Part shown: positions 10,431-21,574 of the stretch, piece by piece
How positions within the stretch are numbered: the stretch's first letter is position 1
Layout of the letters: each line of letters opens with the position of its first letter
Assembly (NCBI GenBank): GCA_033558025.1
Contig: JAUCEF010000004.1
Coordinates: 2,170,001 to 2,234,000, forward strand
Reading direction: 5' to 3'
DNA length: 64,000 nt
DNA from: Phytophthora sp. 'mugwort'
Lineage: Eukaryota > Oomycota > Peronosporomycetes > Peronosporales > Peronosporaceae
Notes under the pieces: model-generated
Databases searched by the model: none
What the model saw: the letters and a program-made list of their open reading frames with translations, nothing else
Told to the model about the DNA's origin: nothing
Position numbers and translations under genes: made by a program

Positions 10431-11659
10431 TGGATGTAGTTGCTACTAGCTCAAGTTAGCGCTGTTGGAGATGTGGCTGCGCTTGAGATAGCGCCACCAA
10501 CACTGCGTGACATTTTGCACTGAATTTAAGAGTGCATGGCGTTCGCTCACATCGGCTACGATTGTTGGGGGCTTTAAGAAAGCTCAACTTGCAGGACTCG
10601 AAGCGCCGAACAGTGAACTCGAAGAATCGGCGTCTAAAAATCAGAGTGGGGATCGCGCGCTCGTCTGCGTTCGAATTCAGGCTGTACCTGTGCAGGAGAT
10701 CGACCGGCGGAAAGAAATAGAGCAAGAAGAGAGCGAAGGTGAAACGGTAGTGTAGCATTCACCTTAAGCACCGTAATAGACGTCGCTTCAGCAATGTTGA
10801 ACCAGCACGCGCTTTTTCACGGTCTTGTGCCTCTTCCATGCCTCGTACCTCTTCACTACCATGCGCCCCTTCACCGCATCGTTCCGCTTCACCTTGTGTC
10901 TCTTCGGCATACCGGCGGCCTGATCACACTATTGACTCGCTCCGCCGCCGCCCTCCATCACCATGCGCTGTCACTCGCCTGTCGCCATGCTTGTGAAGAC
11001 CTACAGCAATAAACTCGCAGACACGGTTAGTACCTCACTAAGCTTGACGATCTTCCTCGCGCTCTGACACCTTTTCGTGTTGGAGGGGGCATTATCCTGT
11101 CAGGTGACAACCCGCTTAGGGTGTTATTCCCCCTCAATTAGCTTTCGCAGTCAATCCAATACTGAGGAGAAAGGAGCAGGTCGTTGCCGTGCGAGATTTT
11201 GTTGTCTAATCATTCATTTCTTACCTCAGCCCGCTATTCAATACCAGATGCTGCCTCTTATTTGCAAGTCTTTCTCTTGCAGATACAACCACATGAACTC
11301 GGTCTTCCTCGGGTGCGGATATTGAGCTCCCTTTTGCAGTACTGCACCCAGCTAAAAAAAGGGGGGGGAAGCCACATACAACGACCAACCGAGGAGAGCA
11401 GTCGCGAGCGCGCGTATCCATAGCAAACCAACGCGGAGTGCCCTCGAAGCAGGGTCACACGGCATTTGGCGGAGGCTGGCCCAGCGCCGAGCTTCCCAGC
11501 GAGCTGAGCACTGTAGCGGGCCAAACTTATAATCTTATCCTCGCAGGACGCAATGACGGCCTTTGAGAAAAAAGGCTTAAGACCGCGATGGCATCGGTCT
11601 TCAGGAGGACTAGAGTAAACGGTTATGTGATACATTCTATACAAAACGTATGTTTAAAC
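10431..11659. other. No supported gene
   Basis: No reading frame with recognisable content. It lies between a transposase relic and the long inverted repeat at 11660. A poly-G run is present near 11360. Confidence 0.3.
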
Positions 11660-11771
11660 TACCAGATCCGGGGCGTATGCCGCTGGATCCAAGTATGTGG
11701 GCACAGGCTCACTCTGCAATGGGCCTGTGCCCACATACTTGGATCCAGCGGCATACGCCCCGGATCTGGTA
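11660..11771. repeat. Perfect 49-bp inverted repeat with 14-nt loop
   Basis: Bases 11660-11708 (starting TACCAGATCCGGGGCG) are the exact reverse complement of 11723-11771, separated by a 14-base spacer. Any transcript would fold into a 49-bp hairpin. Both arms carry GGATCC, the motif strongly enriched in the adjacent gypsy element, so the hairpin probably belongs to that element or its 3' flank. Perfect arms imply a recent inverted duplication or ongoing correction between the arms. Confidence 0.9.
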
Positions 11772-12705
11772 TCGAAGGTGCAGATCAAGGCTCTATACGC
11801 TACCCAGCCGTGGACGGTCTTGGCTGGTGTGACGCCTGCGCCCTTTGCATTTTCATTTGGGATCGGGGAAGCTCGTCGGACATTATGTCTATTTTGACTG
11901 ATTTCGAGGGCTTCTTGTCTCGTCATCTGCAGGCGTTTTGGGAATCGACACATCCGTTCCTGATTTCTAAATCGATGAAGGATCAGGATCCATGGTTTTC
12001 CTCCTTCTACCGGAGCCGTAAAAATCGCAGTTCACGCTGCGTACCAGCCTGCGGATCCAGCGTACTGGATGCTGTGACTTGGATCTTCTTCTGGATCCAG
12101 CTTTCTTGCATTTTCCCCAAGCCGCTGAAGACGCGACATGGTTCCCTGGTCGTGAGGCAATTGCCATAGGGGAGGCTGCTCCCGTCACTCTAACTGCCGC
12201 GTTGGCAAATTATGACTAGGCTTGTCCCTGGCGCAATCACTTTCGCACATCTCCGGGTGATCATCCGTCTCTCTCGATTGGCCTTCTTCGTGGCAAGTTC
12301 GTGCCGGATCAGTGAAGTTGTCGTCTCGTTCCCTTTTCCAGGTTTCCCTTTTGCGTATCTTGGATAATATAATCGACTCTTTCTCCTTGTTCCTGGTGTT
12401 GCCTGGTTTTTTTTGGTGGATCTTGACTTGGTTCAGCCGCTTATGCAGTGGATCCCAGCTGGATGCTACCACTTGTGTGGTGGATCCTAACTGGATCCTG
12501 GATCCTACCTGGGTCCAACCACTTGTCGTCTGCGAACACCGTGGGAATTACATATACACTCACAATTCTCTGTTCTTCCAGCCGCGCAGCCACCCTCCGC
12601 ATCTTTTCTTCTGTTATTCGTCCCGGCCGCCTAAAAGCCGGGCGGTACCCTTTTCCGCCTACCCCTGCCAACGGGGTCTTCTCTCTCCGTCTTCCACATC
12701 AAGGC
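11772..12705. other. 3' region of the gypsy element, LTR not resolved
   Basis: GGATCC-rich sequence (three copies between 12481 and 12505) downstream of the minus-strand gypsy coding region, so its 3' untranslated region and probably its 3' LTR lie here. I could not match it by eye to a second LTR beyond 21 kb. No independent gene is supported; a 193-residue plus-strand frame (11588-12169) spans the hairpin and looks spurious. Confidence 0.4.
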
Positions 12706-13338
12706 CTATTTCCTGATAGGGATCCTCCGCACTAGTTCTCTCTCGTGCGACTGCATTACCTGGAAACGACTACGCTTGGCTTGTTTCGTAGGAAATCGTA
12801 CAGCATAGCTCCACAATTCAGATCCGACTTTTTTTACCCATGTTGGTTCGTCATACCCCTTCCAGCGTACTTCAAACTCCCGTAGACTCCTTCCGTAGCG
12901 TGCGGGTCGGCGTGTTCTCATGTTGATAATTTCTTCGACCTCCTACTCGTCGTCGTCCAAGTCTCGTTCCCAACTATCTTCGGGCAGGAGCGCTTCGTCA
13001 AAATCCACTCGATTCGCCTCGTCTACCGTTATCTTAATGGTCGGGCGATCCGGGAAAGTACGAACCAACTTCAGCTTGGATACATGTACCACCGGAAAAA
13101 GGCGATAGTCCTGCCCGCCACTTCTAGTCTGATCGCATAATCGCTTACCATATCGGCCACTCGGAATGGGCCATGCCACATGTGGGCCAGCTTTTTCGCA
13201 TAGCCTTCTTTGACGCGCTCCAGATATAGCACACCGGGAACCGGCTTCGATCGCACGTGACGTGGCTGTTTCGTTATATTGGCTGGCGCGTTCGGCGATC
13301 GCCTTTTTCAACCTCGCATTGACTTCCGTTCTTTGCAC
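12706..13338 (-). pseudogene. Gypsy integrase C-terminus and chromodomain-like tail
   Basis: The frame 13338-12943 carries the end of integrase and the linker, with VVHVSKLKLVRTFPDRP typical of gypsy integrase C-termini. The next frame, 12921-12706, has FEVRWKGYDEPTWV, the chromodomain signature (aromatic residues and WKGY) used by chromoviruses to direct insertion to marked chromatin. A stop or frameshift separates the two. Confidence 0.7.
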
Positions 13339-13639
13339 CTTGGTAGATTCGTTGGATTTTATATCTCCACCGACGAGGATCTATGTCTCTTCGCCTTGTA
13401 CTACCAACAGGTAGAGTTGCTTCGAGCGTGGTTCGGGGATCCCACCCATGAGCCAAATAGAAAGGCGTATCACCTCAGATCCTATCATGCGCGGTGTTCA
13501 GCGCGAACGTTAGCCGCTCTGCATACTCGTCCCAATCTCGTTGATCTTCGTCTTCTACATACATCTTCAACGATCTAGTGATGGTTTGTACCATTCGTTC
13601 TGCGGTGCCATTCGCTTGGGGTCGGTATGCCATAGTTGT

Positions 13640-14480
13640 CCGTTATCGTTACCCGAGGATCCGATTGAATATCACAAAGAATTCAGACATAAAACCAGGT
13701 TCTCTGTCATGGCGGATCACTTCACTAGCGCCAAAACGCCGGAACACGCATTCCTCATAAGATTCAGCAATAGTTTGAGCTCTGCGGGATCCGCTCGCTT
13801 TGGCTATCGCATAACCTGTGAACAGGTTTACCCAGATCAGCAGCTCCGTATTTCCTTTGTGTGACTGGCAGCGACGGTATATGATCCACGGCGATGATTT
13901 GAAATGGGTAAGTAGCCTGCAGGTTACCTGGGGACTTGCCTCTATCGTAGGTCGCCCCTTTCCTGTCTCACAATCAGTAGACTCGCCCACATACTGCTGA
14001 ACGTCTCGAAATAATCCTCGCCAAAAGAAATAATTCTTGATTCGCTGGAAGGTACGTCCGATCCCTTGGTGACCTCCTTCTAGACTGGCATGGTAATGGT
14101 GTAAGACATGAGTCTGCAGCATTTCCGGGATCACTAGTAGGATCGACCCGTCACGTTCGATTTCTGTCCTCGCTGCTGGCGGACAGTAGTACAACAGGCC
14201 TTGTTCATCCAGTTCGTAATCTACGGCGATGTTACTGCATGATCGTGCTTCCTTCTTCTCCAGTTCACTTACTTCACCTCTCAAATATTTCTTTGAGGTG
14301 ATGGATCTAGCTTTCCTCGTCCTGAGCTTGACGAACCGGTCGACCCGAAGTTGGCGGACTACTTCTTCCTTTAATATTCGGGGGTTACTGATCACCTGTC
14401 GAGCGCGAATCTTTACGGCTGTTAGTCGCCACGTCGATTCACTATTCCCGGAAACCAAAACTTCTGACAGTCGGTTTAAA
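13640..14480 (-). pseudogene. Gypsy integrase zinc-binding and catalytic core
   Basis: The translation contains HHYHASLEGGHQGIGRTF, the HHCC-type region in which the paired His are visible. The downstream Cys pair is partly lost: only STDCETGK remains, where C-x2-C is expected. The core follows with an altered first acidic region (SPWIIYRRC), then LLIWVNLFTGYAIA, and VIRHDREPGF, where the second catalytic Asp sits. The third acidic residue is not reached before the frame breaks near 13650. Confidence 0.7.
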
Positions 14481-14940
14481 GTGACTAGATCCTCTCGCGC
14501 TTGATCTCCGATGACTATTATTCCGGCTTCTCGTTGCAATGCCGCGCCGGCAAGACTGTCTGCGCTGGCGTTCCATGCCCGCTTAACGTGTAGCAGATCA
14601 TGTACTGGCCAGGCTTGCAGTTTTCGTAAGCTTTCTGCCGTAACAACGTTAAAGTCGGTGCCTTGCAATCAATTTCTCCACGCATCTGTCGGATCACCAA
14701 ATTGGAATCTCCACACATTACCACTCGTTTACGTTCCAGATCTTCGAGTAGATCGAAACACAATAAGAGACCACTATACTCTGCTTCGTTGACCGTTGAC
14801 TCTTCTTTCTATACGGATGCTGCCTTAACCACTGTCCATTCCGGTAGTTTCCACACAATTGCACTACAGGCTCCTCCTCCTCGTTTGACTCGTGCGGATC
14901 CGTCGAAACTGACAACCCACAGATCTTCGTCGTAGTTCAC
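14480..14940 (-). pseudogene. Second (archaeal-type) RNase H domain of the gypsy element
   Basis: After the usual gypsy RNase H comes an extra RNase H fold, read across three frames: VVSFDGSARV (first Asp, codon at 14902-14904), STVNEAEYSGLLL (Glu), VVMCGDSNLVIRQ (second Asp) and HVKRAWNASADSLAGAAL (His/Asp end motif). All four catalytic acidic positions are visible. This archaeal/plant-like type has been reported as an independent acquisition in some oomycete and plant LTR elements. Frameshifts occur near 14765 and 14810. Confidence 0.7.
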
Positions 14941-15093
14941 AGTCGGGACAGGTAGCTCGATGGTTCGACGAGGTTCTTTTCGTGGAGCGATGGCTATTAG
15001 GGCCTGATCTACTTCGGACCGCGTCGTGATACTTGCCGCTAAGGATCCCACGATTTCATCCTTGCATTTCGTGCATTTCGTAATCTTCAAAAT

Positions 15094-15721
15094 TCAAGGC
15101 GAAAGCAGGGCAGTCCATTGGCTAAGCCGCCCTTGTAATCCTGCAGATCTGAAGAGCCAGGACAACGTCGTATGGCGCGTCACAACCCTGATCTGTCTTC
15201 CCATCAGCGTAGAGTGCGCCAGATCTAACATCCGTAACAGATCCAACACTTCTTTGTCCACAATCCCATAGGTGAGCTCATTCTGCATCAACGTTCGACT
15301 AGCGAACATCACCGGGAAGTAGGTATTATCATATTCTTGCATCAGCGACGCCGAGATGGCCCAGTCGCTCGCAGAGATGATAATGACGGGTTGTTTGAGC
15401 GGGTCAAAGTGTCTGAAGATCGGGGTTGCTGCGATCTTATCTTTAAGCGTATTGAACGCTAACTCGGCCCGTGTTCACTGTCTCGAGATCGAGTGAATCC
15501 GACTCGGGTGGAATGGATCCCGCGTGTGGTACATCGATCCGGGACTCCTTCCGATCCTGAGATCTGCCCGCCTCTCGCAATGCTGCAAAGTCCACTTCCC
15601 GGAGTTCATACAGCACCGCTGCGTACACAGCCATATCCTCAATAAAGCGGCTGTAGTAGTTCAGGCTGCCTAGAAAAGACTGCATCGCTCGCAAGGATCT
15701 CGGAAATGGCAGATCTACCAC
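15094..15721 (-). pseudogene. Gypsy RT connection region and first RNase H
   Basis: Frame 15721-15443 reads LRAMQSFLGSLNYYSRFIEDMA, the conserved thumb/connection region after the polymerase. Frame 15342-15094 reads FPVMFASRTLMQNELTYGIVDKE, typical of the gypsy RNase H that follows directly. The YADD-like polymerase active site should lie in the 15720-15970 gap. That gap includes a C-run (15800-15810) and is frame-broken; on the minus strand the nearby translation includes SYIDDILV-like sequence. Confidence 0.7.
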
Positions 15722-15973
15722 GCCTTGAGATCTTTAGGATGAGCTTCCAAATCTTCATGTGTGACACTCCATGCCCGAGATAATCCACTTTTCGACCCCC
15801 CCCCCAAACTCTTAGTCACGCTAATGCACAAGGCCCAGTTGTTGCATTCTTTAAGTAGACGCTTCGCCCTCTCACATAGTTGTTCCCAGGTTCCGTCAGT
15901 GACCAGGATATCGTCAATGTAGGATCTGCGGCCTATAACGGACGGCTGTCCCGACTCTTCCGCTTGGACCGTC

Positions 15974-16925
15974 TCAAAACAGGTCAGTTTGCGACTCCTC
16001 TCCGGTCGGAGGGATCCTTATGAATCCATACAGCGCGTTATCCACCAGCCGCTGGTAAATCTGGGGGCGTCTCTTAATCGAATGGCATACGGTTCCACTC
16101 GAACAGTCCAAAGGTGTGACAAAAGCTGAGACTGCGCGAGCGCGATCCGTCATAGCTACCACCCAGAATCCACTAGCCATATCCAGAGAGCAATACCACA
16201 GCACCTTATCTAGATCTTCCAATAGATCATTGATCAGGGGCATCGGGTAAACCATTAGTCTGGTTAGACTATTCACCCGCCTGTAATCGATGCCTAATGT
16301 CCACTCCATTCTTCTTAATGATCACCACGATTGGCGAGGCCCAGGGTGACGTCGAGTGTCGGATGATCTTGGCAGCCAGTAGCTTCTTGATCAACTCCGA
16401 AACTTTCTCGCGGAACTGGGGTGCGATCTTGCGTACTCGTTGCGCGATCGGCTTTGCATTTCCGACGTCGGTGTCACATAACACTCCAATTGCAGCGGGG
16501 GGAAGAGCATTACCTTTCCCGATTAGAAGATGTTTATGTCCCCAGATTATTTCCTTCAGCCTCTGTATCTCTTCTGCCGTATTATCTTCCAGGTTTCCGA
16601 ATTGAAGATCTTCCATGCGAACTTCTGTCGTTGTGGCTGAAACTTCCGGGAGCACTGCTAGCTGATCTTCCAGATCCTCTGCATACACTGTGTTGCCTTC
16701 GTGATAATAACCTTCGTCTTCTACGATTGGACACTCGGCCAGCACGACTGGTCCTTGTCCGGACTTCACTTCAGGTGGGAGCGTTGCCTCTTGCATAACC
16801 AGTACTTCCTCGGTGAGTCCCTCTTGACTCACCTTTTGTACTGCGTCGCCCTCTGGTTTGGGCCTTGGATTCGTAAAGCCATTCGTGGATCCGGGGAACT
16901 GTCCAAGTCTTGTTTCGTCTATCAT
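15974..16925 (-). pseudogene. Gypsy reverse transcriptase N-terminal half
   Basis: Frame 16925-16269 ends with HSTSPWASPIVVIIKKNGVD, the conserved RT motif 1. Frame 16309-15974 continues with LGIDYRRVN, YPMPLINDLLEDL and YCSLDMASGFW, containing the first catalytic Asp. A one-base frame change joins the two near 16290-16310. The N-terminal 150 residues are the acidic protease-RT linker. Confidence 0.8.
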
Positions 16926-17030
16926 TCTTGCGAATCCTCCTTTTTGGGGGCTGGGGATATAGTGCTGGACACTGTCTTTTCACTCTCAACCTCGTCTTCG
17001 ACCGTTGATCCTGATCCATTGGTAGATGGA

Positions 17031-17960
17031 TTATCTTGAGCTTCGGGATCTGATCCAGAGAAATCCAGTTCCAGCACATATCGATCTTCGATCATTGATG
17101 GCGGTACGTCCTGTTTTGCTCTTCTCCTGGTATAGAGGTGATGTCACGTACCACTGCAATCTTTGGGTGACCTTCCAAACTTGTCGGTCTCCGCAGAATT
17201 TCTTTCGGTCTGGGATACTCCGGTCGTGATAAAAATGGTAAGGATCCGGCGGTGGTGGCTTGGCTGCTTCTGCCCGAGCTGCTTCAGTGGTAGCACTCAG
17301 CGCGAGATTCTGCCATTCCACATGGCACCGCGATCCTACCGAAACGAACTTGATTTCTCTGGGTACGTTATCTCCTGACATCCATATCCCCACCACCTTA
17401 TCATGTTGAGGGATCAGTGGTTTCTCCGCCAGGTTGGTGAGTTGTAGGTACTTGATTTGTCCCGGACCATTCGCTAGAGTCGGTACCCAGTTTGCACCTC
17501 CGGTTAACCACAACTTGTTTGACGGTGACAGGCGGATCCGTTGAGGCAATTCTATGTTCAGTCCTGGATCAACCCGGAGGTGTTTACCTACGGTGTGCCG
17601 TCTGGCCCGGTCGCTGAAGATCCTGCGCCTCCCTTGGAGCGGGATCCGGACTTCGTCGGGCAGACACACTGTTCCATCACCTAAGTCTAGACGGACCCCT
17701 GCTGGGACCATGAAGTCCATATCCAGGATCGCCTGGTTTTCTGAAGGAACATCATCTCCAACCCACACATCGTAATAGTACACCAGCCTCCCTGGCAAGG
17801 TAAGCTTGATGCGTATACGTCCTTTCGCCACATATAACTTTTCGCCGATCCCTAGGCATTCTTGACTTTGACTTTCGTCGATCTGGCATCCTACCTTACG
17901 AGCAAAGGTGGCATCGATAATCGATACCTCGGATCCTGTTCAAGAAGCATTACGGTGTTG
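17031..17960 (-). pseudogene. Gypsy aspartic protease region
   Basis: Minus-strand translation from about 17960 gives SIIDATFARKVGC, the flap-side sequence that follows the active-site DTG in oomycete gypsy proteases, then YYYDVWVGDD and ILDMDFMVPAGVRLDL, the conserved second half. The DTG itself is not readable (it falls at a frame break near 17935), so the protease would be inactive. The remainder to 17031 is a linker. Confidence 0.6.
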
Positions 17961-18264
17961 GTGTTGTTAATCTTTCCACTAACTTTGGCCTGCTTGCGGT
18001 GTTTGTTAAGCACGTGATATTTCCAATACCCGCACGATTCACCTGGGAGCAGATCCAAACTCATGGCCACGTCCGCCCCCCTCGTATTCGTCGTTCGGGC
18101 GAAGACTTACCACTGCAGCCTTCCAAATTTCGGGTGGATCAAGTTATTACGGAATACACTGGATGGTGGTCGGCTAACCTCTTATCTCTTCTTTCTTTCC
18201 ACAAATGCATATACGTATGGACAAGAACGCTCGTCTCGTACTGAGTTCCACCTCAGTGAGCGTC

Positions 18265-18492
18265 CTATTTTAACATCTTCTCGGCTGCTTCAGGCAGGAG
18301 TCCGTTCTTCGCCACCGGGTCGTACCACTGGCGGATCAGGTTGTAGAATTCTTCCATCTGGCATTTGCCGTGATCGTGAATTTCTCCACAGCCACGGCAC
18401 ACGAAGAAGCACCGATCTGACGGATGTCCTCTTTTGCCACACTTCCCGCAGGTCAAACGTTTCCAGCATTCCCGATCCGAGTGTTTATGCAT
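18265..18492 (-). pseudogene. Gag zinc-knuckle segment
   Basis: The 75-residue frame contains CGKCGKRGHPSDRC (CCHC zinc knuckle) followed by CRGCGEIHDHGKC, a second Cys/His cluster. These bind retroelement RNA in the nucleocapsid part of Gag. It is bordered by stops on both sides. Confidence 0.65.
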
Positions 18493-19749
18493 CCGCAGTG
18501 GAGTAACGTGGCGACTTATTGCGATTGAACTTGCGGTGACTCTGTTGAGGCGGGTCCGTGGGTATCGAGTTCGGCAGGGTTTGGATCGGGTGGCTTTGAT
18601 CCGCGGATCTTGGTTGGTTGGTGGCTTGCGTCGCTGGTGGCTGATCCGCCAACGCAGCGATATACGCGTGGCGTACGTCGTTGTCCGATCCGGATCCGTC
18701 TGAGTTTGATCCGAGGTCCGAGTCTGATTCCTGAATGTGGATCACCCGGACTGCACGGGCTGGCGCGCTTGAAGGCAGGGGGCTTGGTTTCGGTCGGAAT
18801 TTGGTGGATCCTGCTGGCTTTTTCTGGCTGGACTTCGATCGTTCACGGGCTTAGAGTACTTCCTCCAGTTGTTCCGCATCTGCTAGGCGCAATAACGTAC
18901 GCTGAGCCGCCAGCTCCACGTCACCCAGAGTTTCGATTAAATGATCCACATGCTCGCGTCGTGACTTCAAGTCACCAACCATCCTTGATCTTCACTCGGG
19001 CTCGCATACCTGCGACATTCAAGCGGTAGAGGTATTCCAGCGGCGTCACATCCGTGCGTTTGCGTGCGTGGTAGTATTGCCACGCGACTGAGATCCCAAG
19101 TCCACAGTATTGCATGTGGAAACTCCGCACCAGGTCGGCCAATTTCATTCGGGTTGACCGTCCGAGTTGGCGATACCAGTTGCGCGACTGTCCAGTGAGC
19201 AGACCCGCGAGGTAAGGCACTTTTATTCTTCCGACGCTTGGTCTATTGTAAATGCTAACTTTTTTTTTAACCTTGCTGATCCATGCTCTCGCTCTCTCTT
19301 CCTCGCGGTCTTTTCCCGTGAATTCTTTTAGATCCGAGACAGCCGAGATCTTGACTCGTTGCACTCCAGCGGATCCTCCGGACGTGTCTGCGGCCGGCTG
19401 CCGTCGTGGTTGCACGGCTTGCCGGAGTTGTGTCCAGCTCATCCGGATCGTATTCCCAGTGTTCTGGGTGGTGTGATCCGACTGACTCCATTTCGATATC
19501 CTCCCCGGTCTCAGGATCCGGACGGCATTGGGGTAGTGGAGTAGCGGCTGTTTGCTGTTCCTTCAGGAACCGCGACATAGCTGTCTGGAAGTATGTCTCC
19601 AGGTTTCTCGGATCTTCCCTGATCACGGGTCTGCTCGTACGGGCAGCTGGTACCACCGGTCTCGCGTGGTGTTTCACTGGCAACGGACTGTTGACTCTGG
19701 CTGGCAGCCGGTTTCGTAACATCGAGGTTCCGGCAGGATCCATCGACAT
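18485..19749 (-). pseudogene. Gag capsid segment
   Basis: Frame 19442-18972 contains FTGKDREEERARAWISKVK, GLLTGQSRNWYRQL and LADLVRSFHMQYCG, matching the retrotransposon Gag capsid fold. Frame 19749-19267 supplies the upstream part in another frame, overlapping by frameshift near 19270. Frame 18745-18485 gives an acidic Ser/Asp-rich linker before the zinc knuckles. Confidence 0.65.
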
Positions 19750-19781
19750 GCGTTGCGGTTCAGAGGAACTGTCTGATCCGG

Positions 19782-20729
19782 CTACCGAAGTCGCCGAAGC
19801 ATATTGAGAGGATCCCGTCTGATATTCCTGCGGCTGGACACGGCCACAGTTGAGTCCATTCTCGGTTGAGCCGTTGGACCCACCGTTGGGGTGGTCTTCG
19901 ACATTGTCTTCTGTGTCATTTCCGAGGTGGGTCGTTCACCCACGACTGGCTTCAACACGTTGAACAGCGATGTAACGGAGATCCTAATCATGTCATGCTC
20001 CATGCAGACTAGGACTTCTGCATCGAAGGCTCCGGCCGTCAGACCAGCCTCGTCCAACAGTCGTAGCAGATCCATGGCTGCGTCCAACCCGTTCGACGTC
20101 TCGATTGGCGCCGTGATTGGCCCCGTCAGGGAGCTTAAGAGCTGTGGCTGCAGGATCTGCATCACCGGATCTTCAAGAAGGAACTCAGCGAGCTTCGTCC
20201 GCTGATAAGCCAATTCTAGATTGGATCGTGCTGTGTTCAGATCAACACGATCTTCCCCTTCAGAGTCAGGTGCCTTAAGTTTCTTCCTTGTGGTTTTGTT
20301 CTTCTTCTTCTTGGATGCAGCGCCTGAGGCTGGAGGGGTATTGGTGAGTGAAGGTCCTTTAGCTTTCGCTTTTGGTCCTTCATACGGCGAATCCCGACTC
20401 GCGTCGAGATTCACGGGGGTCCCCGGAGCGACCTGGGGAGGAGGGTGAGGCTTTTCTTCGAGAAGTTCGGCCTCTGTACTATCGATAAGGCTCCCCCCAG
20501 CGCTATATCGCTTCGTGGATCTCGCTTTCAGCGACGCCGCCAATGATCCAACTTCCGTCGGCGCTTCATCTCCCGATTCATAGCTCACATGCGCATCATC
20601 TTGGGATTCACGGTGAAATCCCAATGTGGTGGAGCGGATCAGTAAAATCACTGGATCCGTGCACCCACTGCGCCCAGACACCGACTGTGGAGGGGGTACT
20701 CCGATAGCCGTGTAGTTGCTGAGGTTCAC
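19782..20729 (-). pseudogene. Gag N-terminal extension
   Basis: A 315-residue frame, low-complexity and Pro/Lys-rich in its middle (KKKKNK near residue 135), with a predicted helical section (ARSNLELAYQRTKLAEFLLE). It precedes the capsid frame and shares nucleotide similarity at its 5' end with the fragment at 54.6-54.96 kb, including CCAGACACCGACT and TTCACCTTGTGTA. The function is unrecognised beyond being the start of this element's Gag. The first codon in the frame is not ATG, so the true start is unknown. Confidence 0.5.
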
Positions 20730-20944
20730 CTTGTGTACCCGTCGGCGGGCTGGATATGCGGTGAGCTCTGAATCGTCCTTTAGTAGGACTTTGGGGGGGG
20801 ATTTGGCGTGGGTATTCCTGCACGCCGAGATCCGTTCGAGTTGATCTTGGACTTGGCCGTAGATCTTGTGGATCGGTATAGTAAACCGGATCCGGAGTAG
20901 TGCCGCGTTAAGGGGCTTCCTTTAATCTTTACGTTGCTTGTACC

Positions 20945-20951
20945 GCTACCA
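20945..20951 (-). other. Candidate retroelement primer-binding site
   Basis: The minus strand reads TGGTAGC, fitting a tRNA 3' end GCTACCA. It lies about 215 bp upstream of the Gag frame. The same heptamer sits at the expected site of the second gypsy fragment (57397-57403), which supports the call. Confidence 0.4.
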
Positions 20952-20999
20952 ATAGCGGGGGCTTGAGGGGGTTGAGAACCGAAGGGCAGACTTCTAGCC

Positions 21000-21574
21000 A
21001 AGCTTATCTAGTAAGTGCCACAAATGGATGGAGTATATTACTTAATTAAAGTATGGACCAATGCGGATCCCTATACTAATAACCAGTGTTGTGTATTTCC
21101 AAGTAAATTCGATTCTGACTTATGGGGGTCCCTGGCCACCACTCGTTTCGGCCTTCCCATCCCAGTTGGCTCTTAGCCACTAGATCTTTGTCCACCGTCT
21201 ACGCTATACAGGATTCCTGTCCTCCTTCTACGCTTTTACCTATCTGGTTATTATGTCCTGTTTTCCTGTTTCTACGGCAGATCCGCCCTTAATATGGCCA
21301 GATCCGGTACCTTGGATCTGGCCTAAGTTCGCTTCCCAATCCAAGTGGGTTGATCAGCACTTAGCCGGTTGCCGCGCATTCAGGGTCCTGATCCATCCAA
21401 TCCGGTCGGGATCCATCAACCCGCTGCCGTTGGCATCTCCATCATCCTTCCAATCCGTTACGAAAAACCTTCCCATATTTTATTGGGAGTGGCTCCTGCT
21501 CTGTCTGTTGCGCAAGGTAACTTTCTCTTGTTCACTTCACCACAAAAACTTGTTTTAGCTGTATTTTTGAATTC
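21000..21574. other. Upstream region of the gypsy element, LTR not resolved
   Basis: Expected position of the 5' LTR of the minus-strand element. It contains GGATCC and GATCCGG motifs (about 21065 and 21400) but no matching partner repeat was found by eye. No gene is supported. Confidence 0.35.

Larger units (their letters stand above)
11660..21430 (-). mobile_element. Degenerate Ty3/gypsy LTR retroelement with chromodomain and two RNase H domains
   Basis: Reading right to left, the minus strand holds Gag, zinc knuckles, protease, reverse transcriptase, RNase H, a second RNase H, integrase and a chromodomain-like tail: the order of a Ty3/gypsy chromovirus. Each domain is split among frames, so the copy is inactive. 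The outer limits are approximate and set by the extent of GGATCC enrichment (first site about 11685, last about 21410). The coding part runs about 12706-20730. A candidate primer-binding site (TGGTAGC on the minus strand) is at 20945-20951. No LTR pair was identified by eye, so it may be truncated or its LTRs may have diverged. Confidence 0.8.

Noticed and set aside
11588..12169. 193-residue plus-strand frame with WIQ-like repeats
   Set aside because: The frame runs through the inverted repeat, and its apparent repeats arise from the hairpin and GGATCC motifs.
12706..20729. Functional, intact retroelement
   Set aside because: Every domain is separated by frameshifts or stops, and protease and integrase catalytic residues are incomplete.
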